64,000 nt of DNA from Brachynemurus nebulosus (taxonomy: Eukaryota > Arthropoda > Insecta > Neuroptera > Myrmeleontidae): assembly GCA_035578155.1 (NCBI GenBank), contig JAPWDM010000009.1, positions 4,128,001-4,192,000 of the forward strand, in the 5' to 3' direction. This document shows, piece by piece, positions 39,060 through 51,661 of the stretch. The notes beneath the pieces were generated by a model, which worked only from the letters and a program-made list of their open reading frames with translations, made no database searches and was not told the origin of the DNA. The first letter of the stretch is position 1. The number at the start of each line of letters is the position of its first letter. A program made the translations under genes and the position numbers.

Positions 39060-39995
39060 TTAAGGGGAGCAGATCTTCCTATCTTCCGCCATGTTAGCTT
39101 ATGTAGGACCTTATACCTGGGGACCCTTTCGTTTAAAACTTGAGTAAAAATTAATGTATGAGTTCGAATACTGAAAATTCTCTAAGCACACAATAACATC
39201 TTAATATTATGATACAATATATCACGATATATTACCAAGGTACAATCACAGCTTGTGCCTTGGGACACCAATGGTTGTACCTTGGAACAAACTATGCAAG
39301 CCATTTTAAGCCCTGAAAGCAAAATGTATATTCTATTCTTTTTAAGAGCAATAAAAATTGTTTGGTTTTGCTTCCAATCATTTTCATTATAGAAAAAGAA
39401 TGACCATTTTAATTTGTGACGTTTTCTTCATTGATCATTTTTGACGTTTTTTTCATTAGGCTTTGGTCGGGTGATTTTGTTCTTACTTCACGGCATCTGG
39501 ATAGATAAAGACATATTGAAAACAAACTTACCCATTAACCTCTGTAAAAAAAGCAATGCCTTGTAGCTTGGGACCGTCCCAAGGTACAAATTTCAATTGC
39601 ATACAATAAAGTGTGGTTATATTTTTTAATTAGGGAAATCCAGTGATATACGTCAAAATAAATAGTTACGAATGTGTATAATAACTATTTGTATCTTTAA
39701 TCATTTACTCACCTCAAAATACTTCGAGTAAAATGATGATTTATATGGATTACAAAAAAAAAAAAAAAAAAAAAAAAAACACGACAAAAATCTCAAAACC
39801 AGGCACATAGAAGAAACGAGTAAAAATGGCCGACTTCACTGCTTGTGTTTTGAGTATTTATGTCAAATACTCATTCAAATACTCATTAAATGTCACTACT
39901 AATCATTTTACAATACATTGGTTCTCAAATTGTGGGCTTGTTCCAAGGTACAAGGTGTCCCAAGGTACTACAAGGATCTCCCCGACCATTCTCTT
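39060..39995. repeat. Region with recurring ccaaggtac units
   Basis: It begins ttaaggggagcagatcttcc (39060), resembling the TTAA elements. ccaaggtac or its complement occurs at about 39234, 39277, 39589, 39943 and 39959. It ends near ggatctccccgacc without a proper ttaa. Probably a decayed repeat. It holds poly(A) at 39752-39779. Confidence 0.4.
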
Positions 39996-41275
39996 AAAAA
40001 CCATTAGAGATAGAAATCTGAAGTTTTACCACTATTTCCTACATCCTTTTTCAACATTTTCTCCAAATGATTTTTGTTTAGCTCAATTTATTTGTTCGGT
40101 AAAAATTTTTTTATGAGTATAGATTTTTTAAATATAAAAGTAGCCATAAAATATTTTTTAACTTTTTTATTTTTATTTATTAAAAAACCAAAATTTATTT
40201 TTCAGAAATTATGTCCCGTACTAGAGTTTGAATATCGATTAAATAGTGCAATTAAACTTTAGAATAATTGCGGGCAATGGTTTGGTCTGACCGGTCCTTA
40301 ATGATTGCGAATGTAATGAAATTGGTAATGGAATGAATTCAACCTACAATTACAAAAATATTATGATCATCAAATCGTAATAGAAAATGTGCCCCAAAAA
40401 ATAAATGGTTAATAATTTTATAACAAAAAGAAACAAAAAGTGGTGTTAATATTGCACCGAATATTAAGAAAAAAAAAGTAAAAAAATTGATTCTATCTGT
40501 AGATAAAAGTACAAATTATGACTTATATATTATATTACATCACACGTACGGTAATATTCATATTATAATTGAATCGAAGTAAGTGAATATTTTAAAACAA
40601 TGTACTTATATAGTGTATATGAAATTTACATACATTATGCACACGTATTTTTTTTTTTATAATTTATGCAAAATAAAAATTTTTTGAATAAAATATAAAT
40701 AATAATTATTTTTATGATTATTATTGTTATTTATTAAAATGGATTTTTACCATTCTAATTATTAATTAATTTCTATTTTTTCCTTTTATTATTTTTACAC
40801 TTAAGTGTGATAAATTGATTAATAAATCTGTTTTAATTACAAATAGTGAATAGCTTTTGTCATGAATTATAATATATTCTATACGTATTCGTGTATGTAC
40901 ATTGGCATTGTCGATAGATGTTTCAGTTTAATAAAATGATAAGTGTAAATAATTCTGGATTTAGTTGACAAGAGTGATTCCTTGACGATAGTCAGGGACG
41001 TGATTACAACGGGATTAAAGGGGCTATGCTATAAGCCGAGGAGGTAAAAATTTCATACAGAAATTACTCTCATTCAACCATATTTTGATTTGAAAAAAGC
41101 ATTCTAGTCTAGAAATTCGAAAAAATCGATTTTTGTTTTCATATTTTCAAAATTCACACTTTTAAGAAGAAGCCTCTAAAAGAATTTACGGAAATTCGAA
41201 TTATTTTCGGAGTTATGGTGATTTTTTTCCCTGTGTACTGTGTATCTTTTCAGTGTTAAATTCAAATTTTTAATA
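39996..41275. other. No gene seen
   Basis: Very AT-rich, with no bounded frame. Confidence 0.4.
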
Positions 41276-41283
41276 TAAATTAC

Positions 41284-41879
41284 CAGGAGCGTAGTTACCG
41301 CCGTATCAGCCGTATCAATGATACGGGGCCCCCGGGCTACAGAGGCCCCTAACGTGTGTAAGCAAAAATTAGTAAAATGTTATCCACAATATCACTTAAT
41401 CTCGTGCTTCCCGGGAAAAAAAAACATAAAAAAAATGTCATACGTGCCTATATAATAGAATTTTCACTTCAGAAATGACAAAAGTCAAAAAAGCAATCTC
41501 TCATTTTCCCGGGTTAAGCGTGCGCCCAAAAGTTGGCAACATGGGTAACTTCAAATATGAGATTTCGATGGGACAAGACCAGCTATCAGACTTGTCACTA
41601 TTGTCTATAGAGGCCGAAATTTTAGAAAAACTGAAACCGTCTTCAGCGATAAATGATTTAGTAAATCAATTTGCCGAAAAAAAGGCAAGAAAAGTGTATA
41701 TTTAAATTGAATTGTTTGGCTAGCTCAATTTCTAGGAGGAAGCAATAACTTATAATCAATAAATATTTATTTTAATTTAATGCAAGCATTTTTGTTTCTT
41801 TTGTAAGCAATCTTTAGCTTTCATTTGGGCCCCCAACTAATTTTGATATAGGACCCCTCCAAGGCAGGCTACGCCACTG
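41284..41879 (+). mobile_element. hAT element, internally deleted, with 8-bp duplication
   Basis: The perfect duplication taaattac lies at 41276-41283 and 41880-41887. The ends are caggagcgtagttaccgcc and, inverted, cagtggcgtagcctgcc. Inside are ggggcccccgggctac near the left and gggcccccaactaa near the right. The element is 596 bp and keeps only the last part of the transposase, so it cannot move by itself. Confidence 0.92.
41475..41705 (+). pseudogene. hAT transposase C-terminal fragment (dimerisation region)
   Basis: The 76-codon frame ends at a natural TAA. Its C-terminal half reads DQLSDLSLLSIEAEILEKL, then NDLVNQFAEKKARKVYI. This matches the pattern I know from the C-terminal hAT dimerisation segment of ZMYM1-like and related transposases (L-LSIE followed by a FA-KKAR-V end). 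The zinc finger, catalytic residues and helical insertion are absent, about 500 or more residues short of a full transposase. The ATG at 41475 is merely the first in the remnant and not a native start. It lies inside a hAT element with intact ends and duplication, so it is a deletion relic. Domestication as a host gene is unlikely. Confidence 0.8.
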
Positions 41880-41887
41880 TAAATTAC

Positions 41888-42428
41888 TCGAAACTACTTT
41901 TTTCGATACGTTTGACACGATATTTCAAGTTTTAATGCACCGATTTACTTGAAATTTAGTACGGACCGTCTTAATATTATTAAAATTGGCCCAACGTAGG
42001 CGTTTTTGAAATTTTTTTTTTTTTACTATTTTTAAAAAATTTCCAAAGTTGACAAAAGGAGGCGAAAAAATGATTTTTTTTTAAATGGACGTCATTTTGT
42101 GAAAAAATGTATTTTTTCAAATCGCCTCCACGTTCAACTAATTCTACATCCTTGTGATCACCAGGAGGGTTGGAATCACGTCAACCAGAAGACACCTTCG
42201 TTTTTGAGTCCCCATTTTGCCGGCCTGTATCGATTTCAATTTTGAATTTTTTTCTTTAAATGTTTATACATTTTTATACTTTTCAAATATCAATAAAAAA
42301 AACTGTTAAAAAAATGGATACTAAAAATGTTTACAGTTTAAGATGTTATTAATCTGATAAGAGACACAAAATTTAAGATAAATACAATTTAAACACAAAA
42401 CCATCTCATTAACGGTTGGGTGAAAATC
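41888..42428. other. No gene seen
   Basis: AT-rich. No repeat end is recognised. Confidence 0.4.
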
Positions 42429-42478
42429 TGTTGCGAGTACGAGGAAGCTATGTACCAACTCCCATTGGCAATGTATAA
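42429..42478 (+). repeat. Repeat family C, 3' end fragment
   Basis: gagtacgaggaagctatg then cccattggcaatg matches the right end of copies at 11695-11735 and, inverted, 37675-37722. Confidence 0.65.
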
Positions 42479-42942
42479 TTTCTTTTAATGTAGTTATCGC
42501 TTTATTAAATTAAAATTCGCATCAATTTTATGATATGTATATGTACCACTTGTGATATTAAGAAGGTGCAAATTACTTGAACGAATGCATATTATATGTG
42601 TTTATGTTACATGTACAATATATTGCTATATTATTTGTATTTTAAAAATAAAACAATACAAAGAAATTAGATGAAACGGTCAGAAAGAATCGATTCCAAG
42701 AAATCTCGTACACTATGGAGTGACAATGCAACACAAGACAAGTGTGTTTGCGCTATTTGTGAGGTGACAGAAAGCCAATGTGATGTTATGATTTTAATTA
42801 TTTTTTTTTTAGCGAATTTCCCGAATGGAATTCAGCTATTACAGCCACTGTCACGACGCGATTTGAGTCCGGGACTTTATAGTAGAAATTTGTTTTGAGG
42901 TTCATAGAAACCGAAAATAATATTCACTAAAATTTATATATA

Positions 42943-43344
42943 CTGTGTGAGTTTTTCGAGAGTTGCCATTTTTATTACAGCCAAACCGTTCATTTAATCG
43001 AAAAATTGTTCAAATAAGAGTTGTAGATATCGATGGGGGCAACCGATTGCTATAGTCAGGAGCTTTATAGCTCCTATGGTTTTCGAGCTATGATACAAAC
43101 TTATAGATTTTTATACATAAATAAGCAAAAAATTTTTTTTACCCAAGTTTAATTTTTTCATTTTTCTTTAATTTATCAGTTAGGCGGTAAAAATATGCAT
43201 ATGTACTTAAGGCTACTTCAACCAATAGTGTTTCTCTTGGTTATATTTCCATTACATTCAAGAAAAGAACCTTTTCCAGTACCATTTCTATCATAAAAAT
43301 TTGGTTGTAATAGAAATGGCAACTCTCGAAAAACTCTCAAAAAT

Positions 43345-43346
<2 letters not shown>
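42943..43346. mobile_element. Repeat family B inside family A
   Basis: Left end after TA: ctgtgtgagtttttcgagag. Right end: atggcaactctcgaaaaact with a slightly altered tip, tcaaaaatgg, before TA. The interior has a deletion relative to 13172-13622. Confidence 0.8.

Positions 43347-43435
<89 letters not shown>
43347..43435. repeat. (TA)n microsatellite
   Basis: About 44 uninterrupted TA units. It abuts element B on one side and a family A arm (gtccgcacgataactctcga) on the other. Confidence 0.95.
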
Positions 43436-43437
<2 letters not shown>

Positions 43438-43735
43438 TCCGCACGATAACTCTCGAACGAAAAGTCTTACTTTTATGAAATTTGGTGAAAATATTGGAAG
43501 TCCCAAACCGCTGAAGGAATGAATTTTCGTGAAAAAAATTAGTTTTTTTGGCGAAATTTCCCCTTATACAAAAATTTTTGAGACATTTTTTTTACACCAT
43601 TAAAACGGGGAGAAAAAATTACACAAAAAGAGTCTTTAAACTATTATCCTTTGTCAGCTAGTTTCTGAAAAAACCTAATTTTTGTAAACGAAAATTCGCT
43701 ATGTTATGCAGGATGCTGCGACAGGGGTATTTTAA

Positions 43736-45767
43736 ATATTGTTTTGTATTGTCAAAGAGTATTTTGATCCCAAGAATTATTGCCACTGTGTTTATTACTC
43801 AATAATATTTTTGTTATTGTTTTACAAGATCATAAGATTTTTTGAGATTCATTGTAAAAAAAAAGATACGACGTACTGAATAATTCAAGGTTTAACCCGT
43901 TATGACTCGAACATATCCAAAAAAATACGATTGTAAAGAAATTTGTTACAAAACTGTTCGTGTATTAAAAGGTGGGAACTGAAATTTAGAACGTTAACAG
44001 AAAGCACATCTATCTCTGATCAAAAAGTTTTAGAGACATTTTTATTTTTATTTGCAAAGAGCCCTGGAATGGTTTTTGAGGGGTGAAAATTTGGAAGTCC
44101 GAGGGTCAAGTGGGATATTATATAAAAGGGTTCTGTCCACACATTTCAAAATTGTATTTGTTTAAGTCGCCAAAGTTTTTTTTTAAATTATACTCAAGAA
44201 TACGTGAAACCATACTCAGGGCCCCAAACTTGCGCTTTTGGCGCCTGGGGTGCGTGCCCCCGCTGCGCCCTCTAAATCCGGCTCTGACTATACTATTTCA
44301 GCTATGTGATCTACGAAGTTTACAAATCGAAAAAGTTAAAAATTATTTTTCTTGCAATTTTGCTTCGTAGAGGAAAAATTTACAGAATCGGTAGGATTGT
44401 TTACAAACTTTCAAAATAAAATTTCTCTATTATAACCAAATATTTTTTGCGTTTGGCCATTAAAATCAAATTTTAATATTATAAACACTCGTTGCACGAG
44501 TTGGACTCACACTTCACCCCGCTTGTTTATTAAATAACTAACTGTTTCCGAAAACGTGGTTATAAACGAATTCTCTACCACGATTTATAATAAATTCACT
44601 TAATAGTACCACCTTAGCGCAACTGTTAAACATAACACTTTAAATTTTGACAATTTTATCAACGTCATTCGTTTTTCTTTTTTTCTGTATGCGTCATCAA
44701 TTTTACTTTTTTCTTGATATTAAGTGCTGTGGTACAAGATTACATACATACATTGTATGTAAGTATTCTAATATGTACACGACTGTAATGTACAGTAGTG
44801 TACAAATAAAATTGAACATAGTTTGGAAACTGTATAATTATGCTCTCTGATAATGCTACCAACTTTAACAGTACACATTTTAAAATATGGTATTCAATTT
44901 TTATTGAACACCACTGTACATGTATTTCATAATAATAATAAATTAAAATATAATATTTAAATCATTTTTCACATTAATTAATTCTACAAAACCATGGAGC
45001 GGGGTAAAAAGAGGGGAAAATTTATATACCATAATGGCTTGTATAGTATGTTTGAATATATTATTTAGGAATAATATACGTACGAACGGAAGTATATTTG
45101 ATAAAATATTATTATTTATTTTTGTGGCAACGGACAAAATGGGTGACTAATAAGCGAAAAATAAAAATGTTAATGATAAAGAAGAAAAAAAATGGTTTGA
45201 GCGCTACCAGAGAAAGTGAAAATGTAAATACTACACGCAATATTATGTACATAATATGTTCAAAAATTAATTTGTACTAAAATTGTGCATTAAAAGTTGC
45301 CGCTAACCTAAGAGAGAGTACCATATTTTATATTTCTCTGTAACTGAAATAGATACATTTAATTCTGAACTACTTAACAATGAGAGAGAGAGTTGAAGTC
45401 ATTTTTATCTTCCTCTTTTCTCAAATTTAATATTTTATAGCAAATTAAAAGATAACAAAATAAGATAACATACAGTAAGATAAAATACACACATACGAAA
45501 TTTGTCCATTCTGTGTGACAATGAAAATATCGTTAACCTTTCGACCGAAGGAATGCAATTTATTTAAAACACGAATCAATAAAAATACATATGTTGCACC
45601 GAAAACATTCTTCAACTAATATACTCTCGCATGTCTATAAATTTTGAACATATGTGCACGGTTAGTATAGGCATAGATCGTGGCAACAGAGTTTGCAAAG
45701 CTTTATCATCATGAAAACATATTTATCCCCCTCCGCTCCGCCCCGCTTAATATAGTTGCTCCGTGAT
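43736..45767. other. No gene established; hAT-like end near 44298
   Basis: At 44218-44297 a GC-rich stretch ends ctaaatccggctctg, the complement of a hAT-type start (cagagccggatttag). The partner end is not found. Elsewhere AT-rich. Confidence 0.4.
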
Positions 45768-46222
45768 AGTCAGGTACAAAAGTATATCTCAGCGAAAAAA
45801 TTTTCTTTTATCAAAAATTAAATAATGTATTAACATTCTTCAGTTATTTGTAGACCACTTGTTTTTTTTAATTTAAACGCGCTTATGTTGTAGCAATATA
45901 AAGGCATTATTGAAAAAGCGTTGTAAAAACGTTGAAAAATGATGTTTATAAATTATATTTCAAAAACGGCGTGATGAATACTTTTTATTTCTTATTAAAT
46001 ATGGTTTGTAACTTTATATTTTATAACATATTAAATTTTTATCAAATTTCTTTGACACGTTTTCATTTTATTAAAAAAAAAAAAAAAAAATAGAATTTTC
46101 CCATAAGAGCCCGTGTTAAAATTACAAAAGTTTGAAATCGTTTTTCTCAAAATTGGGGTAGTCAATTTTAATCGCAGAATGGGCTCGTATTATTGGTACT
46201 GAATTAAATAAATATCTAATTT
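45768..46222 (+). repeat. Repeat family E, copy 2
   Basis: Collinear with 7728-8695 but lacking its 510-bp insert. It shows agcgttgtaaaaacgttg, tgatgtttataaattata and cccataagagcccgtgtt. Confidence 0.75.
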
Positions 46223-47336
46223 TATCGACCAACTATCTTAAGTATATAGATGTGTGAGATTTCATTTCTTCTATACTATTCTATATTGAGTATATTCGTT
46301 TCAAGTCTACTGATGATGGTAACCATAATTTCTTGCAAACTTTGTTGGTGTAAACTGTACTTATTATACTGCACATTAAGTAATGTATATTGGAATCGAG
46401 AGAATTGGTACTTAGTCGTTTATTTATTATTGAGTATCGTTATTTTCGGCACTTACAATTAAGTATTTGTAGCGGAGTGAGTTAGTAGCAGTCAGAGGCG
46501 GTGGTGGTGGTGGTCGCGGGCGGCCGTGGTGGCCAGGTGAATGATGCCAAATGAATGTACTACATACGAAAAAAAAAGTGTATTTACTAATGATGATTCT
46601 TGTGAGTCAGCTATGTAGCTAGATCAGAGTGCATCATTTTGTCTCATTGCTTGGTGCGTTGTAAATATGTGCATATGTCAATATTGGTTTTAGAGACATG
46701 TTAAAAATGGCCAGGTCATGTCGCGTGCTTCTCTGCGACACCATATGGAATATGTTAACGATTTAATTGATTATTTTTAAATTTCTTACCCAAGAAACTG
46801 AACTACTTACTAGTTTTGTCATTTCAACATTTTCTTCAATATTTTCGAATGTATTAGCGGTTTGATTTGAGCAATATGGGTGCCCGGGTCATTGGACGCA
46901 ATGATACTCTCAAATCGATCATAAATTGCGATGGATGTCGGATCAATTTTGACCTTGGCAATTGATTGAATTGAAGTCGGAAAATCGTAAAATTCCGCTT
47001 TTTCAGCCCGCTACGCTGTCACCAAAAATTTAATAAATTATGGAACAAATTTTGTAATCCAATTTTTGGCAATGTTTGATTACTAATCCAGACCAGTTTT
47101 AATATATTAAATTAATTATTTGTTGATAGTAGCTTATGATAAATTTAATTACAACCGTCTTTAAACTATACAAAAATTAACCATAATAATTACAAAAACT
47201 TATCCCGATTCACCCCGAGTTTCCTGTATATCCGGTTTTACGGTCGGTACATGTATTGCCACATTTTACAACCAATACGAGTAATAGTTTGGGTGCCCAT
47301 ACTAACTGGATCGGACCTTGTAATAAGAACTGAACA
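46223..47336. other. No gene established; GC-rich patch 46480-46550
   Basis: aggcggtggtggtggtggtc, then gcgggcggccgtggtggccag, followed by gtgaat. This might be a GC-rich first exon with a weak donor, or simple GGT repeats. Not resolved. Confidence 0.3.
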
Positions 47337-47810
47337 GTTTTAGCGAATTTCCAGGATGGAATTCAGCTATTACAGCCACTGTCATGACGCGACTTAAACC
47401 CGGGACTATGGCAGAAATTTGTTTTGAGGTCCCTATAGAAACCGAAAATAATATTCACTAACATTTATATGTATATATGTATCCGTACGATAACTCTCGA
47501 ACGAAATGTCCTAGGTTTACGAAAATTGGTGAAAATCTTGAGAATCCCAAACCGTTGGACAAGTTCGCTAGCCAGACACGCCCGATGCGCGGTACATGAT
47601 TTTTGTTTGTGAAAAAAATTAGTTTTTTACCAAAATTTTCACTTATTCAAAAGTTTTTCCGACATTTTTTTACACCATTAGAAAAAGGAATAAAAATTAC
47701 ATCAAAAAAGTTGTTAAACCATCATTTTATGTAAAACTGGTTTCCGAGAAAAACGAATTTTTATAAACGGAAATTCGCTGTGTTATGCTGGATGTTGCGA
47801 CAGGGGTATT
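47337..47810 (-). repeat. Repeat family A, nearly complete
   Basis: Both arms are present, from agcgaatttccaggatggaa to ttgcgacaggggtatt. A short tatatgtatatatgt tract lies at the centre. Confidence 0.85.
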
Positions 47811-48362
47811 TGAACAAAAAATCTAGTGGCCAAGAGTATTAAGTCACTGGTAACACCTCGATTGGCAAATTCTGATCCACAACTATTACCCATCATTACA
47901 CCCACCCACATCATTAACTTTAAGGCGTTTTCTTATAGTAAAACTACTTTTATTCAAATTTAATTTTTAATTTTCCAAACTATTATAACTAAATACTGAA
48001 TGAAAAATCCATAAATTCCTCTTTTATATGCCTATACTATCTATATGTATAAAATCATTTTCAATATTTACGTCTGTCCTTGTTTATTTTATTGCAAACA
48101 TGTATATTCTATTTCATTTAAATGTGAACAGTTAGTCACTACATATGTGTAGCTTGGAGCTGTTAAAAACGTACTGAAAGTCAGTCAGTCCACTCACTCG
48201 GCTATGTATTTAAGTGTAGTATGTATTTTTGCTATGTATACATACAGTCACTTAACTAACACTTATTCACCTCTTATAAAGTGTAACTCAAATGTTTCTG
48301 ATTTAATTCTACCGCGCGTTTCAAAACGAATCATCAATTCATTTAAAATATGCAAAAATTTA
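47811..48362. other. No gene seen
   Basis: AT-rich. The 81-codon frame at 48204 runs into the adjacent repeat and is not supported. Confidence 0.4.
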
Positions 48363-48996
48363 TTACGAGGAGATTCGTTAAAAAACAAAAAACAATCGAT
48401 TTTTTTCTTCACAATTATGTTTCTTAAGGTGTTAGGAATATTCTCCTAAAATTTTATTTTAAAAAAATTAAAAATCAAAAAGTTATGAGCATTTTAGTGC
48501 ACGCACTTTACTATAATTCAATTTAAATAAAAAAACCTTTAAGTGCATTCTTCGCGAAAGTACGTTTTTCGACATGGTTCCTCACGTATCTCAAAAAGTA
48601 TTTGAGATATCATCATCATATCATTTTGACAGGAACTAGGATCTCTTGGTTTCGAAATATATTTTCAAAATGGCGGCGGTTTATAGTCGAGAAAAAACAG
48701 TGATTTTTGAAAATTTATTTTTAAAATGCGTTTTCTCGCTGATTTTTTTATTTTTCTTTCTCAGATTCTAGTTAGTGCCAGAACTGTATATGTATATTTT
48801 CAGAAAATTCTTGATTTTTTTATTTTGGTTCACTGGGGATTTCAGAACGCGAGGAACCATCAAGGTTTGCAATCTCAACACATGTAGAAACAATGCTGTA
48901 TATTTAGTTTTTTAATAAAATATTTATTTTTGTATAGAAAAAAAAAATAAAATAAAAAAAGTCGATTTTTGATGTTTTTGGCGAATCTTCCCTTAA
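48363..48996. mobile_element. TTAA-type element, family K2 copy 2
   Basis: The right end gcgaatcttccc plus ttaa (48993-48996) is intact. The left end has decayed to ttacgaggagattcg. The interior matches 35350-36012. The greater divergence of the ends suggests an older copy. Confidence 0.7.
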
Positions 48997-50389
48997 AGGT
49001 GTAACTGATCTGAAACATTCTGTATGTTTATTTAAATAGAATACGTACATATTATCGGAGTGTACCAATAGATCAAACAACGTTAGATTTTATGGACATT
49101 AAGGTGTCATTTCAGTTTAATGTAAGTAGATGATATTCCTCTTTTTTCATATCGTTTCTATTCCTTGGCATCGATACAATTTTAAATATTTAAATTCGAT
49201 TCGACAAAAACAAAACACTCGCTAATAAAAAATATACGATCTAATAGGTGCTGAGTATATTCTATTTCATAAAAAATTGGACTATGAAATTATTTAGAAT
49301 ATTGATGATGGTTAATTAAAACTTTATGAAAAAATACTGATTTTTCACTAAAGAGTTTTTGCTGAACGCTTTTTCTGAGTTAAAAGTAGCCTATGTACGT
49401 TTTCATTCTCTCTATTATAACAATCGACAAAGTTTTCGGGACTTGTAACTTTTTTTCCGGATCTTTTGTATATACGGATCACAATTTTAACACATTTTAT
49501 TCAGCGGTTCTGGAGTTTTCACCATTTCTAAATTTTGGAAAAAATCAAAAATTTTGGTTTTTGTCACTTTTTTCTGGACTTTATTTATGAAAATCGATGA
49601 AACTCAGGCGTAAGATATTACAAAAGGTTCCAATTCACAATATTTAAGGAAATTTTAAATTTTTTGTTTTTATTTTTTTATTCAAAGACCCTGTCTTTAA
49701 CCCTTTCTCTTTTGTATGCTTCAAAAATAAAAATGAGACAGAAAAGTTCGATATTTGCATTGTCAGCTTTTTTTTTAAATAATCAAGAAAAATATGTTCT
49801 CCCATGATAAATAGTAGCCTATGTTCTTCATCGTTCCTCCAGTTAGGTCTACACAAAATTTCAAGTTGACTGGTTCATCGATTAAAGCTTGAAGCCGCGA
49901 CAAACAAACACACTCATTTTCGAATTTATAATATCAATATGGATTCTGTCACAATCGTTCACTTTTTTTTTGAAACTGATCGTACCGGGAAAAAAATCGC
50001 TATACGAAAAAAAAAATTTAATTTTTTGCCTTTAATTTTAATATATTATACCAATTAAATATCTTAAATAGTGGGTGTTGTGTATTTATAAGAAGTTTTT
50101 AACGTTTATTTTTGAAAATTTCGAAAAAGAATTTGTTCTTATTTTATTAAATTAAATCGTTCTGTTTTCATTTTTAATTTGCGTTTAAAACAATAATTGA
50201 TTGCTATAATTTTTAAGATATAAATATTAAAAAAAAAAAGACGAAAAAAACATTCTCGGTTTTAACGACCTCTAGAAACGATCAACAAAAATTCAAACGG
50301 ACAAAATTTGTGGCTAAAGACGCCATAGGTATACTTGTTTGAAATTATTTAGAGTTTTAATTGTCTGTGACATGTTTCGGCCCGTATCG
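48997..50389. other. No gene seen
   Basis: AT-rich with many homopolymer runs. No bounded exon. Confidence 0.4.
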
Positions 50390-50414
50390 CCATTGACGAA
50401 CAGTTCGTCAATGG
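50390..50414. repeat. Perfect 25-bp palindrome
   Basis: ccattgacgaac, a central a, then gttcgtcaatgg give 12 perfect pairs. Confidence 0.95.
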
Positions 50415-51079
50415 CCATTATTTTAAAATGGAATACCATAAAGTAACGCTCAAATCTATCAAATATACTTGTTTGAGTTCAAATATTTTGAAACGCTTAT
50501 ATAATCAAAATATGACACCTGCACAACTGTTCAAAATTAGAATTTATATTTGAAAAAATGCGTTTACTATTTTTTCTTTTTTCAAAAAAAAAAAAAAAAA
50601 AACATTAATAATTGTTCTCATGAATTATACTCAATTAAAAAATTTTAATTTTGACATTGACTAATTTTTTTGAGATATTTGTAAATTTATTATGAATTAA
50701 AAATAACAGCTGACATCAAGGTTCTGCTGTTTGAGCCATGTCGATTGTATTTTGTTAAACAAAGAACAACAATACAAAACATATTTAAAATCCAAAAATT
50801 GTTTCAATTTTTGAAATGATTTGGGACCGAATCAAAAAGACTTTCATTCAAAAAAAAAAAAAATTGTTTATAGAATTTTCATCGTTTTCGAAAAAAAAAA
50901 ACATATGTACGCCTTGAAGTAATATTTTGACTTTGCAATGATTGATTGGTGTAAATAATTCAACAACAACCAGAACAGGCTTCAAAATTTTTGAAGTGTA
51001 TTTTAAACAAACATTTCAATTTTTAAGTGATGAGTGTAAAATTTTGTACATAAACAATCAAAATCTATCCAAGACTTAC
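50415..51079. other. Probable intron of minus-strand gene
   Basis: AT-rich sequence after the donor of the 51080-51226 exon (minus strand). No further exon is seen. Confidence 0.35.
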
Positions 51080-51226
51080 CTCTTTATCTTTGGTTGCAAC
51101 TTCTACTTCTAAACTTGATCTAGTATTCTCCTTATCCATAGTAATGTCCTTGTGGTCACCACTATTCGACTTATGTATTAATTGTTCCTTGAGCGAGGCA
51201 TTCTCCTTTTCGGCTAACGTCGCCCT
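51080..51226 (-). CDS. Internal exon of a coiled-coil protein
   Basis: On the minus strand the acceptor (tctgttttgttacag) precedes 147 bases ending GAG|gtaagt. In frame 0 it gives 49 open codons: RATLAEKENASLKEQLIHKS, NSGDHKDITMDKENTRSSLE, VEVATKDKE. It is rich in Glu, Lys, Leu and Asn, with heptad-like Leu spacing in LAEKENASLKEQL, as in long coiled-coil proteins of cytoskeleton or membrane traffic. GC content and codon use stand well above the flanks. It enters and leaves in phase 0, so it could be skipped without frameshift. I do not recognise the gene; CLIP-, golgin- or ELKS-like proteins are possibilities only. This is the most secure exon in the window. Confidence 0.75.
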
Positions 51227-51661
51227 CTGTAACAAAACAGACAGAAATATAAATTTTTTTTTTCATTTTTTCAAAAAGACTGTGTATTTTTAAAAATAAC
51301 TCAAAAACAATAAATTTGTCATGTTTAAATATTAATATTAAAAATATTTCTTTTCAAAATTTTTTTTTTCTTTTGTTTTGTAATTTTATTACCAAAAATA
51401 CCGGATGTTTCATAAATATTCATCTTTTTTGAATAAAATGAAGAGTTGTCCCAGTAGACAACGGAAACAAGAAAACAGGGACCTAAATAAAATACAAAGG
51501 ATTTTTGTTATATTTTTATTAAAAAATCGAAAATCGGTTGCGTAAAATTACGCTCAGATTTTCCGAAAAAGGAATTAAATAGATCTGTCGTCTGGTTAAA
51601 AAGTTATCGTCTACACCGATTAGAAAAATAAGATTTCATAAAAAAAAGCATTATCAATTTT
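51227..51661. other. Probable intron; no feature seen
   Basis: Pyrimidine-rich on the minus strand next to the acceptor, then AT-rich. Confidence 0.35.

Larger units (their letters stand above)
42808..43735 (-). repeat. Repeat family A, complete, with element B in its TA tract
   Basis: It starts agcgaatttcccgaatggaa and ends gctgcgacaggggtatt. Element B (42943-43346) and a (TA)n tract (43347-43435) separate the two arms. Confidence 0.85.

Noticed and set aside
39535..39545. Minus-strand ttttttacag, ten bases, gtaagt
   Set aside because: A ten-base exon is too small to accept without transcript evidence, and it lies in a decayed repeat.
43291..43522. Overlapping frames on both strands at the TA tract
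   Set aside because: Tyr-Ile repeats from the microsatellite.
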